A stretch of DNA of 64,000 nt from positions 372,001 through 436,000 of the forward strand of contig NZ_JAGTXB010000004.1 in the NCBI RefSeq assembly GCF_018224885.1, written 5' to 3'. Each line of letters opens with the position of its first letter. Position 1 is the first letter of the stretch. A program made the translations under genes and the position numbers. Positions 34,541-43,687 of the stretch are shown in pieces. The notes beneath the pieces were generated by a model. It had not been told where the DNA came from, made no database searches, and saw only the letters and a list, made by a program, of their open reading frames with translations. The stretch comes from Chitinophaga hostae. Its GTDB lineage: Bacteria > Bacteroidota > Bacteroidia > Chitinophagales > Chitinophagaceae.

Positions 34541-36660
34541 TATTTTTTAAACAGCTTTCTCACGGCTTTACCCAGTTTATTCAGGTTGGCGATTTGTTCC
34601 TGTATAGGCGCCAGCGTCAGATCTTCCGGTTGCAGACCGGCCTCTAATGATTCAAACTCCCGTTGCTCGGGATATAGGAGAATAACGTTGTTATCTTTAA
34701 AATGCCGTTCCAGTTTGGCAGGGATGCCATCCATATAGGCATGGTAGGAGAGTGTGCTTTTACGGGCAGTCACCACTACTACCAGGTCGTCGCGGGTAAT
34801 TTCCCTGGAAAGGATCAGGAAATCTTCTATGGTATCAAATTGCCGGAAGCTCAGGTCCACGCTCATTTTTGATTTTTCGGAGTAGGCCTCGGTGATCACC
34901 TGCGTTTTGGCACTGCAGAAAACCAGGAGCCTGGCGCCGGCTTGTTTGGCCAGCATAAACATTTTTTGCAGGTAATGCAGGAATCCCAGCTCGTATTCGG
35001 CGTTGGGAGGCATTACCAGTACCATTTTTTTGGTGGTATTTAAGGGAGAATGGAAGTTGCACACATATACGGTTTCCCATACCCGCTGCAGTACGTTATC
35101 GAGGGTGGTACCAAAGATGTTGCCCAGCCAGCGGTCGGTGGTGCTGGTTCTGTCGGTCCAGCCCAGTACTACATCGCTGATCAGCAGTTCTTTGGTGGCA
35201 CGTGTAATGCCATCAGACACATTAAGGTCTATGCGGGTGACCACCTGCACGGGGCTTTCGGTGGCGGCTGCATGAATGACCGCCTTTTCCAGCATCTTAT
35301 TGGTGAGCTGTATCTTCTCTTTGGCTTCTTCATTATCCTGTACTACCGCCAACGGGTAAATGGGTGTGGAGGCACTGGTATCCTTGATCATCACAGCAAA
35401 ATCCAGCAGGGCTTCAATGCGGTCGGGATTGGATACGGGCACCAATATACGCTCTGGCTGTTCCGGCGCATCGGGCTTGCTTTCCGCCTCCTGTATAGCC
35501 AGCCGGCGGCCGGCGTTTTCTGTTACAAAAGACCCGGCCAGGCAGGTGATAAGAATGAGTATAACGGTGCCGTTCAACACGTGTTCATCTACAATACCCA
35601 TGTTATAACCGATCAGGATAACGGCGATAGTAGCGGCCGCGTGGGCGCTGCTTAGTCCAAATATCACGTTGCGTTGTGTAGCACTGTATTTGAAAGTGAG
35701 CTGGGTAAAGAATGCTGCCAGCCATTTGCTGCTCAGCGCCATAATGGTAAGGGCGCCGGCAATAATGAGGGCATCCGGCCCTTTGAGGAGTACCCTTAGA
35801 TCTACCAGCATACCCACGCTGATCAGGAAAAAAGGAATGAACAGGGCGTTGCCAACAAATTCGATCCGGTTCATCAGCGGGGAGGTGTGTGGAATCAGCT
35901 GGTTTAGCGCCAAACCCGCCAGAAAGGCCCCGATAATGCCTTCCACGCCGGCCAGTTCAGCCAGGAAAGCGGAGGCAAATACCAGTGCCAGTACAAATAT
36001 GAAATGCGATGTTTTATCATCCTTTATTTTCTTGAAAAACCATCTTCCCAGCATAGGCATCAGCCATAGGATAATAGCGGCAAAAATGGTCAGCGAAATA
36101 CCCAGCCGCACCCAGAAATAGGTGTTCAGATTACCGGCCTGCGCGCCTGTAATGACGGCCAGTATCAGCAACACGGCTGTATCGGTGATAATTGTTCCTC
36201 CCACCGCTACGGTAACCGCCTCATTTTTGGTGATACCCAGCCTGCTGGCCAGGGGATAAGCTACCAGCGTATGGGTGGCAAACATGCTGGAAACCAGCAG
36301 TGTAGCCATAAAGTTGAAATGCAGTACATAGGTACATACCACAAATCCCATGATCAGCGGGATGAAAAAAGTAAAAGCACCGAAAACCATACTCCGGTAA
36401 CGGTTTTTACGGAATTCTGTCATATCAAGTTCAAGGCCGGCCAGGAACATAATGTATAATAATCCCGCCTTGGCAAACAGGTCGATACTTCCCTTTTCGA
36501 TAATTTTGAAACCATGATCGCCGATCAGCATGCCGGCTATAATGAGGCCTATAATACTGGGGATCCTCAGCTTACGCAGGAGAATCGGGGCCAGCAGTAT
36601 TATAAACAGCACCAGCGAAAAGATCGGTACGGGATCTTTTAACGGCAAATTCGTATCCAT
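34540..36660 (-). CDS. CPA2-type cation:proton antiporter with C-terminal USP-like domains
   Basis: A membrane protein of about 706 residues. It has a KefB/CPA2 exchanger domain of some 12 helices (about residues 1-400; LRIPSIIGLIIAGMLIGDHG, the ion-site helix GAFLAGLALN). Two soluble universal-stress-like domains follow (ILVPVSNPDRIEALLDFAV and a later MVLVMPPN segment). It exchanges K+ or Na+ for H+ across the inner membrane. The frame is open for another 109 codons, but that stretch overlaps the clpS start and is not family-like. MDTNLPLKDPVP at 36660 is the best start, with 36690 possible. Confidence 0.85.
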   Translation of the reverse strand: MDTNLPLKDPVPIFSLVLFIILLAPILLRKLRIPSIIGLIIAGMLIGDHGFKIIEKGSIDLFAKAGLLYIMFLAGLELDMTEFRKNRYRSMVFGAFTFFIPLIMGFVVCTYVLHFNFMATLLVSSMFATHTLVAYPLASRLGITKNEAVTVAVGGTIITDTAVLLILAVITGAQAGNLNTYFWVRLGISLTIFAAIILWLMPMLGRWFFKKIKDDKTSHFIFVLALVFASAFLAELAGVEGIIGAFLAGLALNQLIPHTSPLMNRIEFVGNALFIPFFLISVGMLVDLRVLLKGPDALIIAGALTIMALSSKWLAAFFTQLTFKYSATQRNVIFGLSSAHAAATIAVILIGYNMGIVDEHVLNGTVILILITCLAGSFVTENAGRRLAIQEAESKPDAPEQPERILVPVSNPDRIEALLDFAVMIKDTSASTPIYPLAVVQDNEEAKEKIQLTNKMLEKAVIHAAATESPVQVVTRIDLNVSDGITRATKELLISDVVLGWTDRTSTTDRWLGNIFGTTLDNVLQRVWETVYVCNFHSPLNTTKKMVLVMPPNAEYELGFLHYLQKMFMLAKQAGARLLVFCSAKTQVITEAYSEKSKMSVDLSFRQFDTIEDFLILSREITRDDLVVVVTARKSTLSYHAYMDGIPAKLERHFKDNNVILLYPEQREFESLEAGLQPEDLTLAPIQEQIANLNKLGKAVRKLFKK

Positions 36661-36765
36661 CAGTAAAACCAATCCTTTCATTATAACCATTTTTTTGTTC
36701 CGGGAAGTATTTCCAAAAATCAGTAACTCCGCCCTAAATATGGATAAATTAACGAATAATCCATG

Positions 36766-36773
36766 TAATTTTG
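36766..36773 (+). promoter_or_regulatory. Candidate -7 element of the clpS-aat promoter
   Basis: TAATTTTG fits TAnnTTTG, 19 bases before the clpS ATG. No clear TTTG at the -33 distance. Confidence 0.4.
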
Positions 36774-36792
36774 TGTAAAGCTTTTGATAAAG

Positions 36793-37101
36793 ATGAGCGA
36801 TCATACAAGTACAAAAGGACTGCCGGAAGAGGAGATAGATGTGCTGGTGGCGGAAGATGAACAGTTTCCGTTTAGCCTGGTGGTCTGGAATGATGAAGTT
36901 AACACGTTTGACTGGGTGATCTCTTCCCTGATGGAAGTATGTGGCCATACCCATGAGCAGGCAGAACAATGCGCCCTTATTATCCATTTTAATGGAAAAT
37001 ATGCTGTAAAACAGGGAGAATACATCAAATTGCGTCCTTTGTGTGAAGCGCTGCAGGAAAGGGGACTAAGTGTTACGATTGAAGAAATGGCAGGTAGCTG
37101 A
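36793..37101 (+). CDS. clpS: ClpS, N-degron adaptor of the Clp protease
   Basis: A 102-residue adaptor that binds proteins with destabilising N-terminal residues and hands them to the Clp ATPase. The core begins FSLVVWNDEVNTFDWVISSL (the usual NDD/NDE binding segment), with HTHEQAEQCALIIHFNGK and a C-terminal strand. It starts at ATG 36793; a TTG nine bases upstream adds nothing family-like. aat follows after eight bases, so the two N-degron genes form one unit. Confidence 0.93.
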   Translation: MSDHTSTKGLPEEEIDVLVAEDEQFPFSLVVWNDEVNTFDWVISSLMEVCGHTHEQAEQCALIIHFNGKYAVKQGEYIKLRPLCEALQERGLSVTIEEMAGS

Positions 37102-37109
37102 TTGCTGAT

Positions 37110-37748
37110 ATGTCCGTTTTTCGTCTCAATAAACAGCTAAAGTTTCCTCCCGTACAGCTTTCTGAGCCGGACGGACTACTGGCTGTGGGTGGCGACTTAT
37201 CTGTTGAACGCTTGCTCCTAGCATACCGCTCCGGTATATTCCCCTGGTACGATGAACCGCCTATCCTCTGGTGGAGCCCCGATCCCCGCTTTGTATTATT
37301 CCCCGACGAACTGAAAGTATCTGCCAGTATGAGGCAGGTATTACGCAAACAACAATTCCATATCACCTTCAATGAAGATTTTGCCGGCGTAATTGCCCGC
37401 TGCAGTACTGCTCCAAGAGAAGGACAAACAGGCACCTGGATTACCCCGGAAATGCAGGAAGCCTATATCCGTTTGCATGAGGCGGGATATGCTATGTCAG
37501 TAGAATGTTGGCAAAACGGACTGCTCGTTGGGGGGCTTTATGGCGTTAAAACAGGCCCCTTCTTTTTTGGGGAGTCTATGTTTGCGGCTGTGAGCAACGC
37601 CTCCAAGGCGGCTTTTATCACCTTTGTGCAAACCTATGCGCAGGAACTGAAGATGATCGACTGCCAGGTGCATACCAATCACCTGGCTTCTCTGGGCGCC
37701 GGTTTTATTACCCGTGAAGAATTTCTGGAGATCATCGGTTTTTCGTAA
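37110..37748 (+). CDS. aat: Leucyl/phenylalanyl-tRNA-protein transferase
   Basis: A 212-residue aminoacyl transferase that adds Leu or Phe to proteins with N-terminal Lys/Arg, making ClpS substrates. Signature blocks: PDGLLAVGGDLS, YRSGIFPWYDEP, WWSPDPR, ESMFAAVSNASKAAF and the C-terminal DCQVHTNHLASLGA. Complete, normal length. Paired with clpS in one operon. Confidence 0.95.
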   Translation: MSVFRLNKQLKFPPVQLSEPDGLLAVGGDLSVERLLLAYRSGIFPWYDEPPILWWSPDPRFVLFPDELKVSASMRQVLRKQQFHITFNEDFAGVIARCSTAPREGQTGTWITPEMQEAYIRLHEAGYAMSVECWQNGLLVGGLYGVKTGPFFFGESMFAAVSNASKAAFITFVQTYAQELKMIDCQVHTNHLASLGAGFITREEFLEIIGFS

Positions 37749-37812
37749 CTTAACGGACTCCTTAATAAAAATGCATAACGCTATTTTCTCTGGCACTAAA
37801 ATTTTACCCAAA

Positions 37813-38427
37813 ATGAAAAAGTTATGGTTGTTGCTCACAGTAGCAACGTTTTCCAGTTTTATAGCTCCTTATCCCACCGGGATAAAAAGTGTAAAGGAAG
37901 ATAAAACATTGCTGATCACACAGCTGCAGCAAACGAGAGACAATCTCCTGAAAGATATACAGGGCCTCACGGATGCACAGCTGGAATACAAGCCTGCTCC
38001 GGATCGCTGGTCAGTGATCGAATGCCTGGAGCATATTACACTGATAGAAAAAGCTATCTGGGAAGGAGAGCAGCACCTGATGCAGGCGCCTGCCAATCCT
38101 GAAAAAAGAAAAGAAATAAAAGCCACGGATGAACAGATCATCAAAAACGTGGAAGACCGCAGCCACAAAGTAAAAGCACCTGATTTCGGGATACCTAAAC
38201 ACAGTTATTCCTCCAATGCCGAAGCCATTAAAAATTTTACGGAACAACGCAATAAGCTCATCGAGTATGTTACCAACACCAACGATGATTTGCGCAACCA
38301 TGTAATGGATCACCCGGTATTAGGCCCTATCGATGCATACCAGTTGCTGTTACTGGACGCCGCACACACTAACCGGCATACACAACAACTGGATGAAGTA
38401 AAGGCAGATCCGGGCTTCCCGAAGTAA
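37813..38427 (+). CDS. Exported DinB-like four-helix protein
   Basis: A 204-residue protein with a hydrophobic N-terminus (MKKLWLLLTVATFSSFIA), probably a signal peptide, then a DinB/YfiT-like helical bundle. The putative metal-binding histidines are in CLEHITLIEKA (about residue 75) and HTNRHTQQLDEV near the end. DinB-like proteins are often thiol-linked or metal-dependent transferases or hydrolases, but the activity is unknown. ATG 37813 is chosen; ATG 37771 would add 14 residues ahead of the hydrophobic segment. Palindrome B5 follows. Confidence 0.75.
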   Translation: MKKLWLLLTVATFSSFIAPYPTGIKSVKEDKTLLITQLQQTRDNLLKDIQGLTDAQLEYKPAPDRWSVIECLEHITLIEKAIWEGEQHLMQAPANPEKRKEIKATDEQIIKNVEDRSHKVKAPDFGIPKHSYSSNAEAIKNFTEQRNKLIEYVTNTNDDLRNHVMDHPVLGPIDAYQLLLLDAAHTNRHTQQLDEVKADPGFPK

Positions 38428-38433
38428 GCATAA

Positions 38434-38536
38434 GCTAAAGGCATAAAGCTAAAAGTTATTGAGGCGAATGATTAAAGCGAAAACAATAGTCGCTCTGATC
38501 ATTCGCCTCAATAACTTTTAGCTTTATGCCTTTAGC
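38434..38536. repeat. Family B gene-end palindrome, copy B5
   Basis: Perfect 39-base arms (38434-38472 and 38498-38536); the loop has AGCGA, ATAGT and TCGCT. It lies between the converging DinB-like and mtaB genes, six bases after one stop codon and seven before the other. The units (CTAAAGG, CATAAAGC, TAAAAG) differ from B4, yet both arms agree with each other. Confidence 0.88.
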
Positions 38537-38543
38537 TTTCCGC

Positions 38544-39821
38544 TTACCTCAGCTCCCAGTCAATCAGCTGATTATGCCATTCCTGGCGGAAAGGAGTAGT
38601 TACTTTAATGTAGTTGTCGGTATAGCCTTCCATCATCCCATCTTTGCCAAGTGATTCAAACAACACCTTCCTGGTTTCGCCCAGGTGCTGTTCATTAAAG
38701 AACTGTTGCTTTTTATGACTCAGGTTACGCAGCATTTTGTTGCGTTCGTTACGGATGTGTACAGGTACTACCGGTTTTATTTCCAGTGCATGCGTGTTGG
38801 CACGTTCTGAATAGGTAAATACGTGCAGGTAAGAAACGTCGAGTGCATGAAGGAAATCATATGTTTCCTGGAAGTGGGCATCACTTTCAGAAGGAAAGCC
38901 TACAATCACATCTACACCGATAGCGCAGTGTGGCATGAATTGTTTGATGAGCGCCACTTTTTCTGCGTATAATTCCCGGCGGTAACGGCGGCGCATGAGA
39001 CCGAGTATATCGTTGCTGCCACTCTGTAACGGAATATGGAAATGAGGCATGAAGCTGCGGCTGTTGGCCACAAATTCGATGATCTCATTGGTCAGCAGGT
39101 TAGGTTCTATAGAGGAAATGCGGTAGCGGGAAATGCCTTCTACCTTATCTAATTCCTGTGCCAGTTCAAAAAATGATTCCTCTCTTTTCTTGCCGCCTTC
39201 AAAACCTTTTCCGAAATCACCCAGGTTTACACCGGTGAGCACAATTTCCTTTACACCGGTAGCTGCCAGCGTGTGTGCATGTGATACCACGTTGGCAACA
39301 CTGTCGCTGCGGCTTTTGCCCCTGGCCATGGGAATGGTACAAAAAGCACAGGTATAATCACAGCCGTCCTGCACTTTCAGGAAAGTACGGGTACGGTCGT
39401 TTAATGAATAAGAAGCATGAAAGCTATTCACATCCTCAATATCGCAGGAGCAGATTTTGGCGCTGTCGCCCTTGGTGAGGGTTTTGAGGTGTTCGGTAAT
39501 ATGGAATTTTTCTGCGGCGCCCAGTACCAGGTCCACACCTTCTATGGAGGCGATTTCCTGGGGTTTCAACTGGGCATAGCAACCGGTAATTACTACCATG
39601 CTGCCGGGGGCCCTGCGTTGTATGCGGCGTACCAGCATACGGCATTCCTTGTCGGCATTGTCTGTTACAGAACAGGTGTTGATAACATATACATCTGCTG
39701 TATTCTCAAAATCCGTTTTTACAAATCCATCCTGTTCCAGTAACCTGCTCAACGTGGAGGTTTCTGAAAAATTCAGCTTACAGCCGAGTGTATGAAATGC
39801 TACTGTTTTTACCTGTTCCAT
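38544..39821 (-). CDS. mtaB: tRNA (t6A37) methylthiotransferase MtaB
   Basis: A 425-residue radical-SAM enzyme that converts t6A37 to ms2t6A in tRNAs reading ANN codons. The N-terminal UPF0004 domain has Cys in LGCKLNFSE, NTCSVTDNAD and TGCYAQ (second cluster). The radical-SAM core has CDYTCAFC (CxxxCxxC) and a TRAM-like C-terminal domain. The first ATG of the frame is four codons earlier; MEQVKTVAFHTLGCK is the standard start. Confidence 0.93.
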   Translation of the reverse strand: MEQVKTVAFHTLGCKLNFSETSTLSRLLEQDGFVKTDFENTADVYVINTCSVTDNADKECRMLVRRIQRRAPGSMVVITGCYAQLKPQEIASIEGVDLVLGAAEKFHITEHLKTLTKGDSAKICSCDIEDVNSFHASYSLNDRTRTFLKVQDGCDYTCAFCTIPMARGKSRSDSVANVVSHAHTLAATGVKEIVLTGVNLGDFGKGFEGGKKREESFFELAQELDKVEGISRYRISSIEPNLLTNEIIEFVANSRSFMPHFHIPLQSGSNDILGLMRRRYRRELYAEKVALIKQFMPHCAIGVDVIVGFPSESDAHFQETYDFLHALDVSYLHVFTYSERANTHALEIKPVVPVHIRNERNKMLRNLSHKKQQFFNEQHLGETRKVLFESLGKDGMMEGYTDNYIKVTTPFRQEWHNQLIDWELR

Positions 39822-39830
39822 AAAGGGAAG

Positions 39831-39838
39831 CAAAGGTA
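39831..39838 (-). promoter_or_regulatory. Candidate -7 element of the mtaB promoter
   Basis: TACCTTTG on the minus strand only nine bases before the mtaB ATG, implying an almost leaderless message. No -33 box recognised. Confidence 0.4.
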
Positions 39839-39902
39839 GGAACTTTTTATGTCATAGTTAGGTAAGGAATTTTAACTAATTTGCGCGGCGTTCTATTGTT
39901 TT

Positions 39903-40346
39903 ATGAAGTCGATCCAAAAATATCTCCCGGTTATACTTTTATCCTTATTACTGCTCGCCGGCTGGCAGCAAAAATGGTGGAAGAACAGCCCTGCGCCTCC
40001 CGCTCCGGGCAGCCGCCCCGTGGTAGCCCATGGAACCAGCCAGCCTGCAACGGTGGGTACTGAAGTCATTAACCGCCATGCCCGCCTGGAATATACCAAG
40101 CATGCCATTTGTCGGATGGGGTGCCGTCAGGTGACAAAAACGGAAGTAGAAGAGATCCTCGAAAAAGGGGCGATCAATGCCGAAAAATCCAATCCTGCCG
40201 ACCAGCCCTGCCCAACCTATGCCCTGGAAGGATATTCCAGCGAAGGACAACATCTGCGGATCGTATTTGCGCCCTGCGATAGCCAGAATGCCAGGGTCAT
40301 AACCTGCATTGACCTTGACAAAGACTGGAGCTGCAATTGCGACTAG
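39903..40346 (+). CDS. Membrane-anchored DUF4258 protein
   Basis: A 147-residue protein: one N-terminal membrane or signal segment (about residues 8-22), a Pro-rich linker, then a DUF4258 domain (about residues 60-140). The domain has the block YTKHAICRMGCRQVTKTEVE, where the family has a conserved HA-xxRMxxR pattern. It ends in a Cys-rich CNCD. DUF4258 resembles RelE/BrnT-type folds in sequence pattern, but an exported form with Cys pairs is not an obvious toxin. Function unknown. Palindrome B6 starts at its stop. Confidence 0.72.
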   Translation: MKSIQKYLPVILLSLLLLAGWQQKWWKNSPAPPAPGSRPVVAHGTSQPATVGTEVINRHARLEYTKHAICRMGCRQVTKTEVEEILEKGAINAEKSNPADQPCPTYALEGYSSEGQHLRIVFAPCDSQNARVITCIDLDKDWSCNCD

Positions 40347-40435
40347 CAGAAGGCTGAAAGCACAAAGCAAAAAGCCATTGAAGCGGGTGATCTGAGCGAT
40401 CAATGGCTTTTTGCTTTGTGCTTTCAGCCTTCTGC
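40346..40435. repeat. Family B gene-end palindrome, copy B6
   Basis: Perfect 36-base arms (40346-40381 and 40400-40435), loop 18 bases. The left arm begins with the last base of the DUF4258 stop codon. Units TGAAAGC, ACAAAGC, AAAAAGC. Confidence 0.87.
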
Positions 40436-40481
40436 TTTTCGTGATTTTATCGTAGTTTTCCACCCGAATTAACTGGCGTTT

Positions 40482-41246
40482 ATGAATTTTCTTTTGAAAC
40501 CGTTGCGTGTTATTTATGTGATATACGCCGCTGCCACCTTCCTGGGAATAATGTTTTTAATATTGCCCCCCATTTTCCTGGCTTCGTTGCTTGGAAAGGA
40601 AAAGGGTGGCAACATTATCTTTTATTTCCTTCGCTTCTGGGCGCACACCTGGTTTCCGCTGGTGGGAATGTGGGTAACCCGCAAATATGAATGCGAGCGT
40701 GATAATGATCCCTGTATTTATGTGGTTAATCACCGCTCTTACCTCGATGCAGCCATCGCCGTAAAAGTAATGCGCCTTCCCTTTCGCCCGCTGGGTAAAG
40801 TGGAAATGTCAAAGATTCCTTTCTTCGGATTTATCTATAGAAATTCTGTTGTACCGGTAGACCGCTCCAATGCTGCCGCCCGGGCCAGAAGTGTACGCGA
40901 AATGATGACCGCCCTGAAAGCAGGTATCTCCATCCTCGTATTTCCGGAAGGAACAACCAACGAAAGTGAACAGCCGCTGCGTCCCTTCCACAACGGGGCT
41001 TTCCGGATGGCCATTGAATTACAGATACCCATTAAACCGGTGCTCTACCTCGACGCCGGTCAGCGCTTACCCCATAAAGCGATGCAGATCAGCCCGGGAA
41101 AATGCCGCGTGGTATTTCTGCCTCCCATTCCTGTAAAAGGAATGACAATGGACGATATCAACACCCTCAAACAAAAGGTGTTTGATGTAATGGACACCGA
41201 ACTGCGCAAGTATCGTAAATACCCAACCCTGCAGCCAATCGGATGA
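40482..41246 (+). CDS. plsC: 1-acyl-glycerol-3-phosphate acyltransferase (PlsC family)
   Basis: A 254-residue acyltransferase of phospholipid synthesis at the inner membrane. It has an N-terminal hydrophobic hairpin (about residues 8-40), the catalytic NHRSYLDA (HxxxxD) at about residue 84, and the substrate-binding FPEGTTNES. Complete. Its stop overlaps the priA start by four bases, so the two are translationally coupled. Confidence 0.88.
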   Translation: MNFLLKPLRVIYVIYAAATFLGIMFLILPPIFLASLLGKEKGGNIIFYFLRFWAHTWFPLVGMWVTRKYECERDNDPCIYVVNHRSYLDAAIAVKVMRLPFRPLGKVEMSKIPFFGFIYRNSVVPVDRSNAAARARSVREMMTALKAGISILVFPEGTTNESEQPLRPFHNGAFRMAIELQIPIKPVLYLDAGQRLPHKAMQISPGKCRVVFLPPIPVKGMTMDDINTLKQKVFDVMDTELRKYRKYPTLQPIG

Positions 41247-43684
41247 AATACGCAGATGTAATATTGCCGTTGGCGTTACCCAGAAACTATACATACGCTG
41301 TTCCTGAAAATATGGAAGCCTCGCTGAAGGTAGGAAGCCGTGTAGCAGTACAACTGGGTAAGCAGAAGAAGTATGCCGGGATTGTAAAAACCATACATGA
41401 ACAGGCGCCTCCCTACAAAACCAAGCCCCTGCTGGATATGCTGGATGCTGATCCGGTCGTATATCCCACACAGTTAGCGTTCTGGGGCTGGATAGCCGCT
41501 TACTATATGTGTACCGAAGGAGAAGTGCTGAATGCTGCGTTACCTGCACATCTTAAGCTTTCCAGCGAAACACTCCTGTTGTTCAATGATGCTTATGGTG
41601 ATGATTTCACCGCCCTTGATGATGATGAATACCTCATTGCAGAAGCATTACATATCCGCAAGGAACTCCGCATTGATGAAGTACAGATGATCCTCGATAA
41701 ATCAGAAGTATACTCTGTGATCAAAAAACTGATAGAGAAAAAAGTACTGCTGGTATATGAAGAGTTAAAAGAAGCATATAAGGAGAAGAAAGAAAATTAT
41801 GTGCAACTGCATGCTGAGTACCAGGAAGAAGCACAGCTGGCAGCACTGTTCAATGAAATGGGGCGGGCGCCCAAGCAAATGGAATTGCTGTTGGCTTACC
41901 TGCACCTGTTGAAAACACAGGGCAGCGTATTGCAGAGCGAGCTGCTGAAGAAATCCGGCGCCACCACTGCGCAATTGAAAGGACTGGTCGACAAAAATAT
42001 TCTTTGGGTAGAGAAACGTACAGTAGATAGGATTCCTACCGGTAAGGTGGATGCCCAGATCGATTTTAACCTGAGTCCTGCCCAGGAAAATGCGCTCGCA
42101 GAAGTACGTTCTCATTTTAATGATAAACAGGTAACCTTGCTGCATGGCGTTACTTCCAGCGGTAAAACACAGGTGTATGTAAAGATGATGGAAGAGTGCC
42201 TGGCTTCCGGAAAACAGGTGTTATACCTGCTGCCCGAAATAGGCCTCACTGCACAGATCATACGCCGGTTACAGAAACATTTCGGTACCAGCATTGGTAT
42301 CTATCACTCCCGTTTTAATAACAATGAACGGGTGGAAATATGGAACAAGGTAAAGAACGGTGAAATACAGATCATACTGGGCGCACGTTCCAGCCTCCTG
42401 TTGCCATTTAAAAACCTTGGGCTCATTATCCTGGATGAAGAGCATGATTCTTCCTATAAACAACAGGATCCCGCACCACGTTACCATGCAAGGGATGCCG
42501 CTATCTATTATGCAGGTTTGTTTAAAGCCAAAGTGCTGCTGGGTTCTGCTACTCCGTCGCTGGAGTCGTATTACAATGCGCAACAGGGCAAGTACGGACT
42601 GGTTGAATTAAAGGAGCGCTTTGGCGGTATTGAAATGCCTGCCATTGAAATAGTGGATATCAAAAAGGAAATGGCTGAAAAAACGATGGATGGTAACTTT
42701 ACGGAAGCGTTGAAGAATGCCATCGGACAAAGCCTGGCAGAAGGTAAACAGGTAATCCTGTTCCAGAACCGCCGCGGCTATGCACCTTTCCTCTTATGTA
42801 CTACCTGCGGTACTATACCGCATTGCAAACAATGTGATGTATCGCTGACCTATCATCGCAACCAGGATAAACTCACCTGTCATTATTGCGGTACCCGGTA
42901 TCCCTACATACATACCTGTGTAGCCTGCGGCTCGCAAACACTGGAGCCTAAAAGCTTTGGTACAGAAAAAATTGAAGACGACCTGCAGCAGGTATTCCCG
43001 GAAGCGCGCATCGCGCGTATGGACATGGATTCCATCCGGAATAAGGACAGTCACAATAAGCTGATCCAGCTCCTGGAAGAACGCGGTATTGATATACTGG
43101 TAGGTACCCAGATGGTGGTGAAAGGACTAGACTTTGAAAATGTAAACCTGGTAGGTATCCTGAGTGCCGACAATTTACTGGGCTTCCCGGATTTCCGTGT
43201 CAACGAAAGGGCCTTTCAGCTGATGGAACAGGTAAGTGGCCGCGCAGGGCGTAAACATGGCATGGGTAAGGTATTAATACAGGCCAGCAATACCCGTCAC
43301 CCGATACTGCATCATGTAATGGCGCATGATTATAAGGCCATGTTTGAAGCAGAAATTGCGGAGCGGCAGGTATTTGGTTATCCACCGTTTTTCCGTTTGC
43401 TAAAGCTGACGATCCGGCATAAAAACCAACAGGTAGCAGAGCAGGCCGCGCAGATCCTGGCCAGCTGGTTGCAACCGCATATAGGCACACAACTGGTAGG
43501 CCCTGCTGCACCATTGGTGGCAAGGGTACGTAACAATTACCTGCAGGAAATGCTTATCAAGCTGCCCCGGGAGATGAGAATGATTGCGCATATCAAACAG
43601 GTGTTACAGGAGTTTATTATACAGTTGAAAATGGAGAAAAAATTCCGTTCTGTCATGATCATTCCGGATGTGGACGGCGTGTAG
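41243..43684 (+). CDS. priA: Primosomal protein N' (PriA helicase)
   Basis: An 813-residue superfamily 2 helicase that reloads the replisome at stalled forks. The 3'-end-binding N-terminal domain is followed by the Walker A block GVTSSGKTQVYVK, DEEH box in ILDEEHDSSYKQ, and the zinc cluster (CTTCGTIPHCKQC, CHYCGTRY, CVACGS). The C-terminal helicase motifs include GTQMVVKGLDFENV and QVSGRAGR. Complete and of normal length. Confidence 0.95.
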   Translation: MKYADVILPLALPRNYTYAVPENMEASLKVGSRVAVQLGKQKKYAGIVKTIHEQAPPYKTKPLLDMLDADPVVYPTQLAFWGWIAAYYMCTEGEVLNAALPAHLKLSSETLLLFNDAYGDDFTALDDDEYLIAEALHIRKELRIDEVQMILDKSEVYSVIKKLIEKKVLLVYEELKEAYKEKKENYVQLHAEYQEEAQLAALFNEMGRAPKQMELLLAYLHLLKTQGSVLQSELLKKSGATTAQLKGLVDKNILWVEKRTVDRIPTGKVDAQIDFNLSPAQENALAEVRSHFNDKQVTLLHGVTSSGKTQVYVKMMEECLASGKQVLYLLPEIGLTAQIIRRLQKHFGTSIGIYHSRFNNNERVEIWNKVKNGEIQIILGARSSLLLPFKNLGLIILDEEHDSSYKQQDPAPRYHARDAAIYYAGLFKAKVLLGSATPSLESYYNAQQGKYGLVELKERFGGIEMPAIEIVDIKKEMAEKTMDGNFTEALKNAIGQSLAEGKQVILFQNRRGYAPFLLCTTCGTIPHCKQCDVSLTYHRNQDKLTCHYCGTRYPYIHTCVACGSQTLEPKSFGTEKIEDDLQQVFPEARIARMDMDSIRNKDSHNKLIQLLEERGIDILVGTQMVVKGLDFENVNLVGILSADNLLGFPDFRVNERAFQLMEQVSGRAGRKHGMGKVLIQASNTRHPILHHVMAHDYKAMFEAEIAERQVFGYPPFFRLLKLTIRHKNQQVAEQAAQILASWLQPHIGTQLVGPAAPLVARVRNNYLQEMLIKLPREMRMIAHIKQVLQEFIIQLKMEKKFRSVMIIPDVDGV

Positions 43685-43687
43685 CCA

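Noticed and set aside
36661..36987. N-terminal extension of the CPA2 antiporter by 109 codons
   Set aside because: It overlaps the clpS start and promoter on the other strand and does not look like the antiporter family; a downstream ATG gives the normal N-terminus.
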